A DNA stretch of 64,000 nt from Gemmatimonadota bacterium (GTDB lineage: Bacteria > Gemmatimonadota > Gemmatimonadetes > Longimicrobiales > Gaopeijiaceae), in NCBI GenBank assembly GCA_013002885.1, contig JABDLS010000086.1:1-64000 (forward strand), given 5' to 3'. Position numbers and translations under genes: made by a program. Numbering within the stretch: the first letter of the stretch is position 1; the number at the start of each line of letters is the position of its first letter. Under the pieces are notes generated by a model that was not told the origin of the DNA, did no database searches, and saw nothing but the letters and a program-made list of their open reading frames with translations. This document shows positions 48,971 through 60,697 of this stretch, piece after piece.

Positions 48971-51900
48971 TGACGGGTCACGTCGTCCTTCGGGCCGTCG
49001 CGTCGTCGCCTGCCGTCCAGGCACTCTCCGACATGCTCCCGGTCGCCGGCGAGGGGGCGAGTCTCGGCGGCGCGGTGGGGTCACTCGGTGCCGCGGCTGT
49101 GGCGGCACTACACCGGGCGAACCCCGAGCGGGTCTTCGTCGTCGTGGCCGAGTCGCCTCAGGAAGCCATCGCAGTCGAGGCCGACCTGGAGACGGTGCTG
49201 GAGAGTGACGAGGAGTCGCATCTCTATCCTCAGAAGGAGGCACTGCCGTACGAGGAGTCCGAGCCTCATCTGGAAATCGGCGGGCTCCGTGTCGAGGCCG
49301 TCGAATCGCTCTTCGCCGGGGGGACCAAGATCCTGGTAACGACGCCCAGAGCTCTCCAGGAGCGCGTCCCCATCCCCGTCCGACTCGCGGACCTGCGCAC
49401 CACGTTCCGTGTGGGAGACGAAACCCCTTTCGCCGACCTGCCCCGGCTCCTCGAGGACAAGGGATTCGAACGCGTCTCCCTGGTGGAGGAGGTCGGTCAG
49501 TTTGCCGTCCGTGGCGGAATCATCGACCTCTTCTCGGTTTCCGCCGGCGACCCGGTGCGCCTCGAGTTCTGGGGAGACGGCATCGTCTCTATCCGGACCT
49601 TCGACATCCTGGATCAACGATCCACTGGGCAGCTTCGGGAGACCCACGTCCTGCCCGTCGACTTCCGGCGGAGCGACGAGGGCGGCGACACCCAGGTCTC
49701 GCGCTCGCTACTGGAGCTGCTGCCCTCCGACGCCGTCCTGGTGCGGCTGGGCGCCTGGAGCCTTCTCGAGCATGGAGAACGCACGTGGAGGCGAGTCTCG
49801 ACCCTCTACGAGAGCCTGCTGGACTCCGGGGCCGCCCCCCGGCCACCGGACACCCTGTTCCTTCCGCCGGGTGATCTGGACGCCAGGATATCGGCCCTGC
49901 CACGTCTCGAGATCGTTGAAGCTGACGAGAAGCCAGCCCTGGAGTCCGCCACCCCGCCGTCCATCGACCGGGACATGGCGAAGCTCGATGCATACCTCCG
50001 TGAGGGTGCGGCTCGCGAAGTCGAAACGGTTCTCCTGTGCGACAACGAAGGCCAGCTCCAACGGCTCGAAGAGATCCTCGGCGGCGTCCACCGGCTTCCT
50101 CCCGGAACGCGCCTGGGCATCGGGTCGCTGGCAGGCGGCTTCGAGCTGGCGGACAGCCATCCCCCGCTCAGGATTCTCAACGACCACGAGATCTTTCGCC
50201 GCCCGCGACGCGTCCGACGGAGCCGCCGATTCCGGGGGTCGGTGGCCCTCGAAAGCCTCGCCCAGCTCACGCCGGGCGAATACGTGGTTCACATGGATCA
50301 CGGCATCGGTCGGTTCCAGGGTCTCGAACACATCGAGATCGGAGGGCAGGAGTTGGAGGTCCTGAAGATCGAGTATGCCGCGGGCGAGATCCTCAGGCTT
50401 CCCGTCTCGCGCCTCGACGTCATCGAGAGATGGGTGGGCGAATCCGACGACTCCAAGCCTCCCAACGTCCACCGTATCGGCGGAAAGCGGTGGAAGAACC
50501 TCCGGAAGAAGACCGAGCGCGTCATCGAGGAGATGACTACCGAGCTCCTCGAGTTGTACGCCCGACGGCAGGCGGCAAAGGGATACGGCTTCTCACCGGA
50601 CACCCGATGGCAGATGGAGATGGAGTCGTCCTTCCTCTACGACGACACCCCGGACCAGCGAAAGGCCACCGAGGACGTGAAGAGGGACATGGAGTCGGAC
50701 CGACCCATGGATCGCCTCGTCTGCGGTGATGTGGGATACGGTAAGACCGAAGTCGCAATTCGTGCCGCCTTCAAGGCTGTACAGGACGGCAAACAGGTGG
50801 CCGTCCTGGCGCCGACGACCATCCTGGCCGAGCAGCATCGGCACACCTTCGAGGAGCGCCTCGCCGACTACCCGGTGAATGTCGGCTCCCTGAGCCGGTT
50901 CCGAACGCCAAAGGAACAGAAGGAACTCCTGGCCGACGTCGCCCACGGCGGTACGGACATCGTCATCGGGACCCACAGACTCCTGTCAACGGACGTCGTT
51001 TTCAAAGACCTGGGTCTGCTCATCGTCGACGAGGAGCAGCGCTTCGGTGTGAAGCACAAGGAGCGTCTCAAGAAGCTGCGCACCACCATCGACGTCCTCA
51101 CGCTGAGCGCAACGCCCATTCCACGGACACTCTACCTATCGCTTTCCGGGGTCCGTGACCTGTCGCTCATCCGCACGCCGCCACGGGACCGGATGCCCAT
51201 CTTCACCAACGTCCTCCCGTGGAGTGATCAACTCCTGAGTGAAGCACTCCATCGTGAGCTCGACCGAGGCGGTCAGGCCTTCTTCCTCCACAACCGGATC
51301 GAGACCATCTACACCGTGGCCGAAGAGATTCATGGGCTGGTGCCGGAAGCCCGGATCGGCGTCGCCCACGGGCAGATGGCCGGCCGCGAGCTGGACGAGG
51401 TGATGACGGCGTTCGTCGACGGTGACGTGGACATCCTCGTGTGCTCGTCCATCATTGAAAACGGCTTGGACGTGCCCAACGCCAACACACTCATCGTCGA
51501 TCGGGCCGATCGTTTCGGCCTCTCGCAGCTCTACCAGATCCGCGGCCGCGTCGGTCGCTCGGACAGGAGGGCGTACTGCTACCTTCTGGTCCCGGACGAC
51601 GTGAACGAGGATGCCGAACGTCGCCTCCGAGTCCTCGAGCACTATACGGAGTTGGGATCGGGATACTCCGTGGCCCTGCGGGACCTGGAACTTCGCGGGG
51701 CCGGGAACCTCCTGGGCGCCGACCAGTCGGGCTTCGCCACCCAGATCGGTCTCGACGCGTATATGCGTCTTCTCAAGAAGACCGTGGAGCGACTGGAGAA
51801 GGGCGAAGAGGCCATCGACTGGCCGGATCCCGACGTGTCGATGCACGGCCCGTCGTATCTACCGGACGACTACGTCGCCGACTCCAGCCAGAAGCTGCAC

Positions 51901-52278
51901 CTCTATCGACGCCTGTCCAAAGCCCGAAGCCGTACGGAGGTGGAGTCGCTGAAAGACGAGTTGGAGGATCGGTTCGGGACGTTGCCCATCGAGGCCGAGC
52001 GACTCCTCGACGCGGCGGCAATCCGCATCCTCGGCCGCAGTCTCGGACTGGAGCGGGCCATCGTTCGAGAGGACTCGGCGCGTCTTACGTTTCGCGAAGG
52101 AGTGGTACCGCAGATGTCGCGGTTGGAGGGTCCCCTCAGGCAACGGCAGGCGGCCATGGACGTACTTCGAGTGCATCCCCTCTCGGTGAAGCTGGTGGCC
52201 GAGGGGCTCGAGCCGGTTCTAGAGACCACGCTCGTCGCGCTCACCGCGCTCGTCTCGGCCAGGGGAGCGGCAGCGTGA
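48970..52278 (+). CDS. mfd: transcription-repair coupling factor
   Basis: [72 protein letters not shown]; about 1100 aa. Confidence 0.98.
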   Translation: MTGHVVLRAVASSPAVQALSDMLPVAGEGASLGGAVGSLGAAAVAALHRANPERVFVVVAESPQEAIAVEADLETVLESDEESHLYPQKEALPYEESEPHLEIGGLRVEAVESLFAGGTKILVTTPRALQERVPIPVRLADLRTTFRVGDETPFADLPRLLEDKGFERVSLVEEVGQFAVRGGIIDLFSVSAGDPVRLEFWGDGIVSIRTFDILDQRSTGQLRETHVLPVDFRRSDEGGDTQVSRSLLELLPSDAVLVRLGAWSLLEHGERTWRRVSTLYESLLDSGAAPRPPDTLFLPPGDLDARISALPRLEIVEADEKPALESATPPSIDRDMAKLDAYLREGAAREVETVLLCDNEGQLQRLEEILGGVHRLPPGTRLGIGSLAGGFELADSHPPLRILNDHEIFRRPRRVRRSRRFRGSVALESLAQLTPGEYVVHMDHGIGRFQGLEHIEIGGQELEVLKIEYAAGEILRLPVSRLDVIERWVGESDDSKPPNVHRIGGKRWKNLRKKTERVIEEMTTELLELYARRQAAKGYGFSPDTRWQMEMESSFLYDDTPDQRKATEDVKRDMESDRPMDRLVCGDVGYGKTEVAIRAAFKAVQDGKQVAVLAPTTILAEQHRHTFEERLADYPVNVGSLSRFRTPKEQKELLADVAHGGTDIVIGTHRLLSTDVVFKDLGLLIVDEEQRFGVKHKERLKKLRTTIDVLTLSATPIPRTLYLSLSGVRDLSLIRTPPRDRMPIFTNVLPWSDQLLSEALHRELDRGGQAFFLHNRIETIYTVAEEIHGLVPEARIGVAHGQMAGRELDEVMTAFVDGDVDILVCSSIIENGLDVPNANTLIVDRADRFGLSQLYQIRGRVGRSDRRAYCYLLVPDDVNEDAERRLRVLEHYTELGSGYSVALRDLELRGAGNLLGADQSGFATQIGLDAYMRLLKKTVERLEKGEEAIDWPDPDVSMHGPSYLPDDYVADSSQKLHLYRRLSKARSRTEVESLKDELEDRFGTLPIEAERLLDAAAIRILGRSLGLERAIVREDSARLTFREGVVPQMSRLEGPLRQRQAAMDVLRVHPLSVKLVAEGLEPVLETTLVALTALVSARGAAA

Positions 52279-52367
52279 AGTCGTCGAACTGTGGCGGCGG
52301 TCGCGAGTACACAGAAGCGGTGCGCCGTAGCGGTGGCCACCGACCACGAACCCCGCAGGAGAGTGTT

Positions 52368-53792
52368 GTGAAGATCAGCCGCTGGAAACCCGCCCTCGTG
52401 AGCGCCGGATTCGTGACGCTCGTTGCCGCATGCGGTGACCCCGCATCGGACGAGGGCACCGTCGCCAGAGTCGACGGCTATCGGCTCACCGTGGACGACG
52501 CGGTGGAGCTCCTGGTCGACGAAGAACGGCTGGCCGCCGACGTGGGTGTCGTGGAATCTCTGGCCGAGCTGTGGATCGACTACACGCTGCTCGCCGAGGC
52601 CGTCGCCGAGGACACGACCCTCGCAGAGATCGACGTCGAGCCCATGGTCATGCGTCAGCTCGGCCAGATGATGGTCTTCCAGCTCCGAGATTCGGTCATC
52701 CAGATCGACACCTTCGTCACCGACGACGAGCTGAGCACCATGTATGAGGCCGAGTCGCCCGAGGTGCAGCTACGGGCCAGCCACATCATGCTCGAGGTAC
52801 CCGTCGGCGCAGACCAGGCGGCCCGCGACAGCATCGTCGGAACACTTCGTGCTCTTCGCCAGCGCGTCATGGACGGCGCCGACTTCTCGGCACTGGCGCA
52901 GCAGTTCAGTCAGGATCCGGGGACGGCACGTATGGGCGGTGACCTGGGGTATTTCACCCGCGGAGACATGGTAGCCCCCTTCGAGGAGGCCGCCCTGGCT
53001 CTCCAGCCCGGCGAGGTGAGCGACGTGGTCCAGACCCCTATGGGGCTTCATATCATCCGCCTCGACGAGCGTCGGGTCCGGGGATTCGAGGAGGTGGCGC
53101 CAGGGTACCGCCGTGAGGTCCAAACGCGGATGGTGCAGGAGGCCGAATCCCTGTTCGTCGGTGGTCTCGTCGAGCGCGCCGACCCCCAGGTCACGGAGGG
53201 GGCTGCCGACATCGTGCGGGAGATGGCCGCGGCACCCGGCGCCGGCCTCACCGGTCGCGCGGCGAGACGCCCCTTGGTGGAGTGGCAAGGTGGGTCCATC
53301 TCCGTGGGCGAGTTCCAAGAGCTCCTGCGTCTGGAGAACGCCGTCCTACGCAATCAACTCGAGCAGGCAGAAGACGAAGTCATCGACGACTTCCTCCTGG
53401 GTCTGGTGCGTCGGGACCTGCTCATCGAAGAAGCTGAGTCGGCCGGGCTGCGGCCTGTCAGGGACAGCATCGACGCCCTCGTCGTCGACGCGCGCGTTCA
53501 GCTTCGGGCCGCCGCCAGGAACCTGGGGATCCTGGATCTGGACCAGGCGCCCGGCGAGGATATGGAGATCGCCATACAGCGAGCCGTGATGGAAGCGTTG
53601 GCGGGCAACCTCTCCGGGGCCACTCGAATCGTCCCCCTCGGCCTCGTCTCTTTTCAGCTCAGGGAGGGTCGATCGGCGGCTGTCCTGGAAGAAGGAGTCG
53701 GCGGAGTCATCGTCGAGGTCGCCCAGATTCGCGCCGCCCGCGCGCTCTCCCCGGCTGAGCAAGGTCTTTCTCCGGCGGACACCATCGGATGA
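52368..53792 (+). CDS. parvulin-type peptidylprolyl isomerase lipoprotein
   Basis: GTG start gives lipobox VTLVAAC; RASHIMLEVPVG...QFSQDPGTARMGGDLGYFTRGDMVAPFEEAALALQPGEVSDVVQTPMGLHIIRLDERR. Confidence 0.9.
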   Translation: MKISRWKPALVSAGFVTLVAACGDPASDEGTVARVDGYRLTVDDAVELLVDEERLAADVGVVESLAELWIDYTLLAEAVAEDTTLAEIDVEPMVMRQLGQMMVFQLRDSVIQIDTFVTDDELSTMYEAESPEVQLRASHIMLEVPVGADQAARDSIVGTLRALRQRVMDGADFSALAQQFSQDPGTARMGGDLGYFTRGDMVAPFEEAALALQPGEVSDVVQTPMGLHIIRLDERRVRGFEEVAPGYRREVQTRMVQEAESLFVGGLVERADPQVTEGAADIVREMAAAPGAGLTGRAARRPLVEWQGGSISVGEFQELLRLENAVLRNQLEQAEDEVIDDFLLGLVRRDLLIEEAESAGLRPVRDSIDALVVDARVQLRAAARNLGILDLDQAPGEDMEIAIQRAVMEALAGNLSGATRIVPLGLVSFQLREGRSAAVLEEGVGGVIVEVAQIRAARALSPAEQGLSPADTIG

Positions 53793-53832
53793 GCTCCGGA
53801 ACCACCCCCTCGACACGGGTTTACGAAACTGA

Positions 53833-55149
53833 ATGAAGACCTTTCGCACCACTCTGCTCTTGGCGCTTGCCTCGGTGTCCTTGCACGCGCCCGTCTCTGG
53901 CCAGTTCATTGAAGGCAGCGACGTCGTGGACCGCCTCGTCGCAGTCGTGGGTGACTCGGTGGTCGTCCAGACTCAGGTCGAAGAAGAGATCCAGCGGATG
54001 GCCCTGCAGGGTCGTCCGATTCCCGAGCCCACGGATCCGGAGTACGAGCAGCTCTTCCGGACGGTCCTCGACCAGTTCGTCGACCGCCTTCTGATTCTCC
54101 AGGCCGCCGCCAGAGATTCGCTCATCACCGTCGACGAAACCGTCGTCGAGGAGCGAGTCAACGAGCGGATCAACCAGTTGAACGAGCAATTCGGTGGTCA
54201 AGTAGCACTACAGCAAGCCCTTTCCGCCGAAGGCATGACCCTGGCCGAATACAGGGACATACTCCGGAGCGAAGCCCGCATCGAGCGCGTGCAGCAATTG
54301 TTCATGCAGCAGCAGCTTCGGACGACGGATCCGGTGGTCGTGTCCGAAGAAGAACTCCTCGCGCGCTTCCAGGAGGCCCGCGGCACCCTTCAGCAGCGGC
54401 CGAAGACGGTCCGTTTCCGCCAGGTGGTTGTCGCGCCCGAGCCCAGTGAGAACGCCGTCGATGCAGCCCAAGCGAAAGCTGAGGCTCTGCTGGACAGCAT
54501 CAACGGCGGCGTAGACTTCGCCGAGCTGGCCACGCGACACTCCGACGACCCTGGTACCCGTGAGCTGGGCGGAGACCTGGGCTGGTTCCGACGGGGCCGG
54601 ATGGTTCGCGAGTTCGAGGACGCCGCCTTCGCCCTCTTCGACGGGGAAGTGAGCGATCTGGTCCGTACCGACTTCGGCTATCACATCATCAAGGTCGAGC
54701 GGTACCGGGCCGGCGAAAGAAACGCCCGCCACATCCTCATCGTGCCACAGAAGATGGAGGACGACACCCAGGCGGCCCGTGAGCAGGCCGAAGACCTCGC
54801 GACCCAGATCAGGGCTGGAGCATCCGTGGCGGAGCTGGCCGCCGAGCACGGGGACGCCGCTGCACCCGATTCGGTGACCATCGCCTTCGAACAGCTTTCC
54901 GAGCTGCCTCCTTCCTACGGGCCTCTACGTACGGCCTCCGTGGGAGACGTCGTTGGTCCCATCCAGTATGAGATTGGCCCGAACGACGTTCGCTTCGCCG
55001 TGGTGAAGGTCGAGGACATCCGGGAAGCGGGGGCCTACACCTTCGAAGACCTACGCGCTCAGATCGCGGCCCAGCTTCAGCAGGAGAAGCGCATCGAGCG
55101 ACTGCTCGAGGACATACGCGCCCGCACGTACATCGACATCCGCATGTAG
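53833..55149 (+). CDS. surA: SurA-like peptidylprolyl isomerase/chaperone
   Basis: [78 protein letters not shown]. Confidence 0.9.
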   Translation: MKTFRTTLLLALASVSLHAPVSGQFIEGSDVVDRLVAVVGDSVVVQTQVEEEIQRMALQGRPIPEPTDPEYEQLFRTVLDQFVDRLLILQAAARDSLITVDETVVEERVNERINQLNEQFGGQVALQQALSAEGMTLAEYRDILRSEARIERVQQLFMQQQLRTTDPVVVSEEELLARFQEARGTLQQRPKTVRFRQVVVAPEPSENAVDAAQAKAEALLDSINGGVDFAELATRHSDDPGTRELGGDLGWFRRGRMVREFEDAAFALFDGEVSDLVRTDFGYHIIKVERYRAGERNARHILIVPQKMEDDTQAAREQAEDLATQIRAGASVAELAAEHGDAAAPDSVTIAFEQLSELPPSYGPLRTASVGDVVGPIQYEIGPNDVRFAVVKVEDIREAGAYTFEDLRAQIAAQLQQEKRIERLLEDIRARTYIDIRM

Positions 55150-56097
55150 GTGGCTCTCCGCCTCGCTGTCACTCCGGGGGACCCGAGGGGCGTAGGCCCC
55201 GAGGTAGCCCTTCACGCCATCCGCCGCTTTCAGGAAAGCGATCCGACCGTAGATCTGTCCGTCGTCGGTCCGGACGGTCTTCTCCAGCTCGATGATCTGT
55301 CGAAGCTGGCCGAGGCGCACAGGAAGCGGAACGATGCCGTCGCCGCAGGCACAGTCGCGGCGCGATCCATCGAGCGAGCGGTCGACATGGCTCGGTCAGG
55401 AGATGTGCATGCGATCGTCACAGCGCCGCTACACAAGCCATCGCTCCACGCAGCAGGTTGGCCGGTACCGGGGCACACGGAGATGCTGGCTCGCCTCGCC
55501 GACGTGGAGCATGTGGGCATGCTCATGGCGGCCGAACGTACGAAGCTGGGCAGCGCCCTGCGGGTCCTCCTCGTGACCACGCACATGGCACTGCGCGACG
55601 TGCCCCGAGCTCTTACCTCGGAGCGGATTTCGGAACAGGTCGCCCTGCTCCATCGCTCCCTCGAGTCCGACTGGGGTCTTCCCGCGCCGCGGATCGGACT
55701 GTGCGCCCTGAACCCCCACGCGTCCGACGGAGGGCTCTTCGGCGACGAGGAGGCAAGGGTCTACGCACCGGCTCTCACCAGTCTCAGGGCCTCGGGGATC
55801 CCCGCCTCCGGTCCGCTTCCCGCCGACACCGTCTTTTCCCGGGCATTGAGTGGGGATTTCGATGCTGTGGCCGCCCCGTACCACGACGTGGGTATGGCCG
55901 CCTTCAAGACGGTCTCTTTCGGTTCGGGAGTGAACGTGACCTTGGGCCTCCCTTTTGTCCGCACCTCTCCGGACCACGGCACGGCCTTCGACATCGCCGG
56001 GCGGGGCAAGGCGGACCCATCGTCAATGATCGAAGCCCTGGTCCTCGCCCACCGACTCGCGAAGAATCGTTTTGACACCCCTCATGCCGATGTCTAA
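55150..56097 (+). CDS. pdxA: 4-hydroxythreonine-4-phosphate dehydrogenase
   Basis: LAVTPGDPRGVGPEVALHAI; TAPLHKPSLHAAGWPVPGHTEMLA; GLCALNPHASDGGLFGDEE. Confidence 0.95.
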   Translation: MALRLAVTPGDPRGVGPEVALHAIRRFQESDPTVDLSVVGPDGLLQLDDLSKLAEAHRKRNDAVAAGTVAARSIERAVDMARSGDVHAIVTAPLHKPSLHAAGWPVPGHTEMLARLADVEHVGMLMAAERTKLGSALRVLLVTTHMALRDVPRALTSERISEQVALLHRSLESDWGLPAPRIGLCALNPHASDGGLFGDEEARVYAPALTSLRASGIPASGPLPADTVFSRALSGDFDAVAAPYHDVGMAAFKTVSFGSGVNVTLGLPFVRTSPDHGTAFDIAGRGKADPSSMIEALVLAHRLAKNRFDTPHADV

Positions 56098-56142
56098 CCT
56101 TCCTTCCCGGAACAAGGTCTCGTCCCACGGACGCCCCATCCG

Positions 56143-56907
56143 GTGATCAAACTCTCGAATGTCTCCAAGCAGTACCCCAAGCGCGGCTTCGCGCTCAAGG
56201 ACGTCACCTTTCAGCTCGGCAAGGGTGAGTTCGCTTTCCTCACGGGTCATTCCGGATCCGGTAAGAGCACGACCATGCGGCTCATCCATATGGTCGACCG
56301 CCCGACAGCGGGCGAGGTCCGGGTGTCGGGATACTCTTCGGACAAGGTCACGGAGCGTGATCTGTGGAAGGTGCGCCGACGCGTTGGATACGTCTTCCAG
56401 GACTTCCGCCTCCTTCCGGGCCGGACGGCGTACGAGAACGTGGCCTTCGCGCTGGAAGTCACCGGCACGCCACCCAAAGCCATCAAGCCCAAAGCGCAGC
56501 GTCTCCTCAGCCAGGTGGGCCTCTCGACGAAGGCGGGGGCCTTCGTGAATGAGCTCTCCGGGGGAGAACAGCAACGGGTGGCCATTGCCCGGGCTCTGGT
56601 CAACGACCCCTTCGTGCTCCTGGCGGACGAGCCGACGGGCAATCTCGACGAGCGGGCCACCCGTGGGATCATGGAGCTCTTCTGGGATATACAGGCCAAG
56701 GGGATGGCTGTCCTCATGGCCACCCATGACCTCGAGCTTATACGCCAATATCCCCGAACCCGGGTCCTCGAGCTGGACCACGGGAAGCTGGTCTATGATT
56801 CGAGATCACCGGATGACGGGGTCAGCAGGCCCGACCCGCCGGGGCCACCTCCGCCGGAGTCGACAGGCCAAGAGGGCGGCTCCTCGGCGACCCAGGGAGG
56901 TCTGTGA
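56143..56907 (+). CDS. ftsE: cell division ATP-binding protein FtsE
   Basis: MIKLSNVSKQYPKRGFALKDVTFQL; GHSGSGKSTTMRLI; RRRVGYVFQDFRLLPGRTAYENVAFALEVTG. Confidence 0.95.
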   Translation: MIKLSNVSKQYPKRGFALKDVTFQLGKGEFAFLTGHSGSGKSTTMRLIHMVDRPTAGEVRVSGYSSDKVTERDLWKVRRRVGYVFQDFRLLPGRTAYENVAFALEVTGTPPKAIKPKAQRLLSQVGLSTKAGAFVNELSGGEQQRVAIARALVNDPFVLLADEPTGNLDERATRGIMELFWDIQAKGMAVLMATHDLELIRQYPRTRVLELDHGKLVYDSRSPDDGVSRPDPPGPPPPESTGQEGGSSATQGGL

Positions 56908-57761
56908 TGTACGCCTTTCGCGAGGCCGTCGCCGCCTTCAAGCGCGCCCCGGTCCTCACCGGGCTTTCGTCGACGATGGTGGGCCTCGCGCTATTCGTGG
57001 TCGGCCTCTTCTCGCTGGCTACCTACAACCTCCAGCTCGCGCTCTCGGCCATCGAGGAGCGGGTGGAGGTCGTCGTCTATCTCCGCGACGATGTACGCCA
57101 GAGCGAGATCGACCTCCTCCTCACCGAACTCTCGAACCTCGAGGAAGTTCGGCAGGTCATGTACATCTCGAAGCGCGAAGCGTTGGAGCGGGCCCGGACC
57201 GAGCTGCCCGAGTTCGGCGAGCTCTTCATGAGTTCGGAGGTGAATCCCCTGCCCCAGTCCCTCGAGGTCGAACTCCGACCGGGATCGAGAAACCCGGAGG
57301 CGGTCGAGAAGGTGGCCTTCGCCGCCGAGGGGTACCCCTTCGTTGAAGACGCCCAGTACGGTGAGGAATGGGTGAATCGACTCTTCGCACTGAGGCGCAT
57401 TGGCGCCGCAAGTGCCGGCGTCCTGGGCATCGCGTTCGCCCTCGTCGCGGCACTCATCATCGGTACCGCGCTCCGCATCGCCATATTCGCCCGACGCGAC
57501 GAGATCTACATCATGCGCCTCGTGGGAGCGAAGAACTCGTTCATTCGAAGGCCCTTCCTGCTGGAAGGCGCCATGGCCGGGCTGGCGGGAGGGCTCCTGG
57601 CGTGGGGCCTGACCTACGCTACCTATCGAGGTGTCTACGCCTACCTCTTCGAGGTGGCCTGGGTGCCCGGTCGGTGGGTCGCAGCAGGCCTCCTCGCCGG
57701 AACGGCCTTCGGGGCCTTCGCCAGCGCCCTGGCCATCCGACGGCATCTCCGGGAGATCTGA
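56907..57761 (+). CDS. ftsX: cell division permease FtsX
   Basis: EERVEVVVYLRDDVRQSEIDLLLTELSNLEEVRQVMYISKREAL; four TM pattern; adjacent to ftsE. Confidence 0.94.
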   Translation: MYAFREAVAAFKRAPVLTGLSSTMVGLALFVVGLFSLATYNLQLALSAIEERVEVVVYLRDDVRQSEIDLLLTELSNLEEVRQVMYISKREALERARTELPEFGELFMSSEVNPLPQSLEVELRPGSRNPEAVEKVAFAAEGYPFVEDAQYGEEWVNRLFALRRIGAASAGVLGIAFALVAALIIGTALRIAIFARRDEIYIMRLVGAKNSFIRRPFLLEGAMAGLAGGLLAWGLTYATYRGVYAYLFEVAWVPGRWVAAGLLAGTAFGAFASALAIRRHLREI

Positions 57762-57764
57762 CGG

Positions 57765-59006
57765 ATGCGATGTCGCCCTCTCATCGCTGGCAGATCGTTC
57801 GTGGTCGCCCTCGCTGCCTCCGTCACCCTGAGCGCCTATCTGGGAGCACCGCCCTCTCTGGCGGGGCAGGACCCGGACATCGCCCGTGAGATCCGGGAGA
57901 GCCAGCGTCGACTGGAACAGATCCGTGCCGAGCGGGAGCGCCTCGAACGCGAAGCCGGAGACGCGCGCAACCGGATCCGCGACGCCTCCGCGGAGCTCGC
58001 GAACGTCGAGCGTCGCCTTTCGGCCTCCCGGTCGGTGCTGGCCGAGGTGGAGTTCCAGTCGGAGGCGACAGCCGACCAGGTCCGCGTAACCACCCGGGAC
58101 CTGATCACGACGCAGGACCGGATGTCTGAGAGCCAGGCCGTGCTGTACCGGCGCCTTCGGGACATCTACAAGATGGGCCCCATGCGAACGGTCCAGGTGC
58201 TTCTCGGCGCCGACTCCTTCACCGACTTGCTCAACCGTTACCGTTACCTCCAGCGCATCGCGGCCTTCGACCGATCCCTCTTGGAGCGGGTCCAGTCTCT
58301 GGAAGCCGAGTTGGCTCAGCAGAACGCCGCGCTCCGCGAACGGATGGCGCTCCTGGGAAGTCTCCGTCAGGACCGCCTCACCGAGGTGGTCCAGCTTCGC
58401 TCGGTGGAGTCGGAGCGACAGGCCGCCATCCGGCAGTTCCGAGCACGCGAGGAGTCGGCAGCTTCGCGGATTCAGGAGCTCGAGGCCGACGAGGAGCGCA
58501 TGACGGACCTCATGGCCGAGCTCGAGGTGCGCCGGAGAGAACTCGAAGCCCGAAGACGGGCCGGCGCCGCCTCCATTTCGGCCGAGGACGCCGGCTCGCT
58601 GGATTGGCCTCTGGAGGGCGACGTGATCTACGAGTTCGGTCGGGACCAGAGGCCGAACGGGACCGTGATCCGGTGGAATGGCATCGGCATCGCGGCGCCC
58701 ACCGGGACGCCGGTACGAGCCGTGAAGGCCGGGACCGTGGCATACGCCGGTCCCTTCGAGGGGTACGGCCCCACGGTGATGCTCAGCCACGGCGATGGCT
58801 TCTATACGCTCTACCTCTACCTCGAAGAGATCGGGGTGGTGGAGGGCCGTCAGGTCTCGCCGGGGCAGGTCGTGGGCACCGTGGGGGGAGGCGACACACC
58901 GGAGGGTCCCCATCTGGAGTTCCAGATCCGGGCCCCCGAAGTTGCCGACGGCAACCCGCTCGCCCAGGATCCCCTCCAATGGCTGCGTTCGAGGGACCGC
59001 CCGTGA
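57765..59006 (+). CDS. envC: EnvC-like murein hydrolase activator (coiled coil + LytM/M23)
   Basis: Long coiled coil; LDWPLEGDVIYEFG...NGIGIAAPTGTPVRAVKAGTVAYAGPFEGYGPTVMLSHGDGFYTLY. Confidence 0.92.
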   Translation: MRCRPLIAGRSFVVALAASVTLSAYLGAPPSLAGQDPDIAREIRESQRRLEQIRAERERLEREAGDARNRIRDASAELANVERRLSASRSVLAEVEFQSEATADQVRVTTRDLITTQDRMSESQAVLYRRLRDIYKMGPMRTVQVLLGADSFTDLLNRYRYLQRIAAFDRSLLERVQSLEAELAQQNAALRERMALLGSLRQDRLTEVVQLRSVESERQAAIRQFRAREESAASRIQELEADEERMTDLMAELEVRRRELEARRRAGAASISAEDAGSLDWPLEGDVIYEFGRDQRPNGTVIRWNGIGIAAPTGTPVRAVKAGTVAYAGPFEGYGPTVMLSHGDGFYTLYLYLEEIGVVEGRQVSPGQVVGTVGGGDTPEGPHLEFQIRAPEVADGNPLAQDPLQWLRSRDRP

Positions 59007-60199
59007 GCCTCCATCCCCTCATCGGTCATGACGGAGTCCGCAAGGCGCTCCGGGTTGCCCACGCCCGCGGCGAGCTACCCGGATCCCTCCTGCTGCACGG
59101 CCCTCGTGGAGTGGGAAAGCAGCGCCTGGCTCTCTGGTTGGCTCAACTGGTGGTTTGCGACGCCCCTGGGCCCGACGGCCCCTGCCAACGGTGCGGTCCG
59201 TGTCGGATGGCTCTGGCGCTCGAGCACCCCGACATCCACTGGTACTTCCCTCTCGAGCGCCCGAAGGGAGCCAGCGGCGAGAAGCTCGCCGACAAACTCG
59301 AGGAAGCCAGACACCGAGAGTTGGCCGAGGTTCGCGCTCAGCCCAAGCGTCCGAGCTTCTCCGACCAGATACGAGCGCTTTACCTCGGATCCGTGGCCAA
59401 CATCCGGTCGAAGGCGGCCAAGCGACCGTCCATGGCCGATGGACCGATCTTCATCGTCGGTCAGGCAGAGCTCCTCGTGCCTCAAGAAGCCAGTCAGGAA
59501 GCCGCAAACGCCCTCCTGAAGCTCCTGGAGGAGCCACCGGGGGATGCCCGCTTCATCCTCACGAGCAGTGAGCCAGGCATGCTCCTTTCCACGATCCGAT
59601 CGCGGACGGTGCCTCTACATGTGCCCCCCCTCCCGGTTCCTCTGGTCGAGACCTTCCTCGAGGAGGGGTTAGGGGTAGCCTCCGACACGGCAGGGTGGGC
59701 GGCTACTCTCTCTCAGGGCTCACCGGGTCGTGCCATGGCCTTCCTCCCCGATGGAGACGACCTCGGCCCTCTGGAGTCCCTGCGCAGACAGGCATTCCAT
59801 ACGGTCGTCGCGGCCCTCGCCGACGACGCCGCGGCCGGTTTCGAGATTGCCGTCGGATTCCCACCGGCCGGAGCGAGAAAACTCATCGACCTGTTCACCT
59901 TCGTAGAGGAGTGGCTGCGCGACCTGGCCGCCGCGGCCGCCGGCGCCGACGTCGTCGTCTTCAACCAGGACGCTCTGGCTCGGCTGAAGAAACACGTAGA
60001 TCGGGCGTCCATCGACCCCGCTCGGGTGCCCATGGCCTTCCTCGCGGTGGAGCGTGCTCGGGAACTGGCACGCGGCAACGTGAACCCGCAGCTCGTCATG
60101 AGCGGGCTCATCCGGGATCTCCGGGCAGCGCTGCGGCCCGCGTCGACAGGAGCGTCCGGCAGCGCTTCCCAGCCGGCCGTGGAGGGAGTACGCGGGTGA
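59003..60199 (+). CDS. holB: DNA polymerase III delta' subunit-like ATPase
   Basis: LLHGPRGVGKQRLALWLAQLVVCDAPGPDGPCQRCGPCRMALALEHPDIHWYFP; EEPPGDARFILTSSEPGMLLSTIRSR. Confidence 0.88.
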   Translation: MSLHPLIGHDGVRKALRVAHARGELPGSLLLHGPRGVGKQRLALWLAQLVVCDAPGPDGPCQRCGPCRMALALEHPDIHWYFPLERPKGASGEKLADKLEEARHRELAEVRAQPKRPSFSDQIRALYLGSVANIRSKAAKRPSMADGPIFIVGQAELLVPQEASQEAANALLKLLEEPPGDARFILTSSEPGMLLSTIRSRTVPLHVPPLPVPLVETFLEEGLGVASDTAGWAATLSQGSPGRAMAFLPDGDDLGPLESLRRQAFHTVVAALADDAAAGFEIAVGFPPAGARKLIDLFTFVEEWLRDLAAAAAGADVVVFNQDALARLKKHVDRASIDPARVPMAFLAVERARELARGNVNPQLVMSGLIRDLRAALRPASTGASGSASQPAVEGVRG

Positions 60200-60684
60200 G
60201 CGATCGCGCGGACGGCCTCACCCACCTGGACGCCGAAGGTCGCGCCCGCATGGTCGATGTCACGGACAAGCCGGTCACGAGGCGACGGGCCGTGGCTGAA
60301 GGGCGCATCGTCATGGAACGTGAGACGCTCACCGCAATCGTCGAGGGGCGTACGAAGAAGGGCGACCCCATACAGGTGGCCGAGCTCGCAGGCGTGCTGG
60401 CGGGCAAGAGGACGGGCGACTTGATCCCTCTGTGCCACGTACTCCCCGGGGCGTCGGTGGTCGTGACGCTGGAAGCCGACACGGAAGTGCCGGGGGTCCG
60501 AGCCCGGGCCGAGGCCACCTACGAAGGCAAGACCGGTGTGGAGATGGAGGCGCTCACCGCCGTTTCCGTAGCCCTGCTCACCGTGTATGACATGGTGAAG
60601 GCCATCGATCGCGGAATGCGGATCGAGAACGTGCGCCTTGTGGAGAAGGCCGGCGGAGCATCGAAGGACTGGTCCGCCGTTTGA
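60196..60684 (+). CDS. moaC: cyclic pyranopterin monophosphate synthase
   Basis: LTHLDAEGRARMVDVTDKPVTRRRAVAEGRI; LIPLCHVLPG; GVEMEALTAVSVALLTVYDMVKAID. Confidence 0.96.
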   Translation: MSDRADGLTHLDAEGRARMVDVTDKPVTRRRAVAEGRIVMERETLTAIVEGRTKKGDPIQVAELAGVLAGKRTGDLIPLCHVLPGASVVVTLEADTEVPGVRARAEATYEGKTGVEMEALTAVSVALLTVYDMVKAIDRGMRIENVRLVEKAGGASKDWSAV

Positions 60685-60697
60685 CCCCTGGGGACGC

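Noticed and set aside
56991-58979. 662-aa minus-strand ORF over ftsX/envC
   Set aside because: Antisense shadow of clearly recognisable FtsX and EnvC-like proteins.
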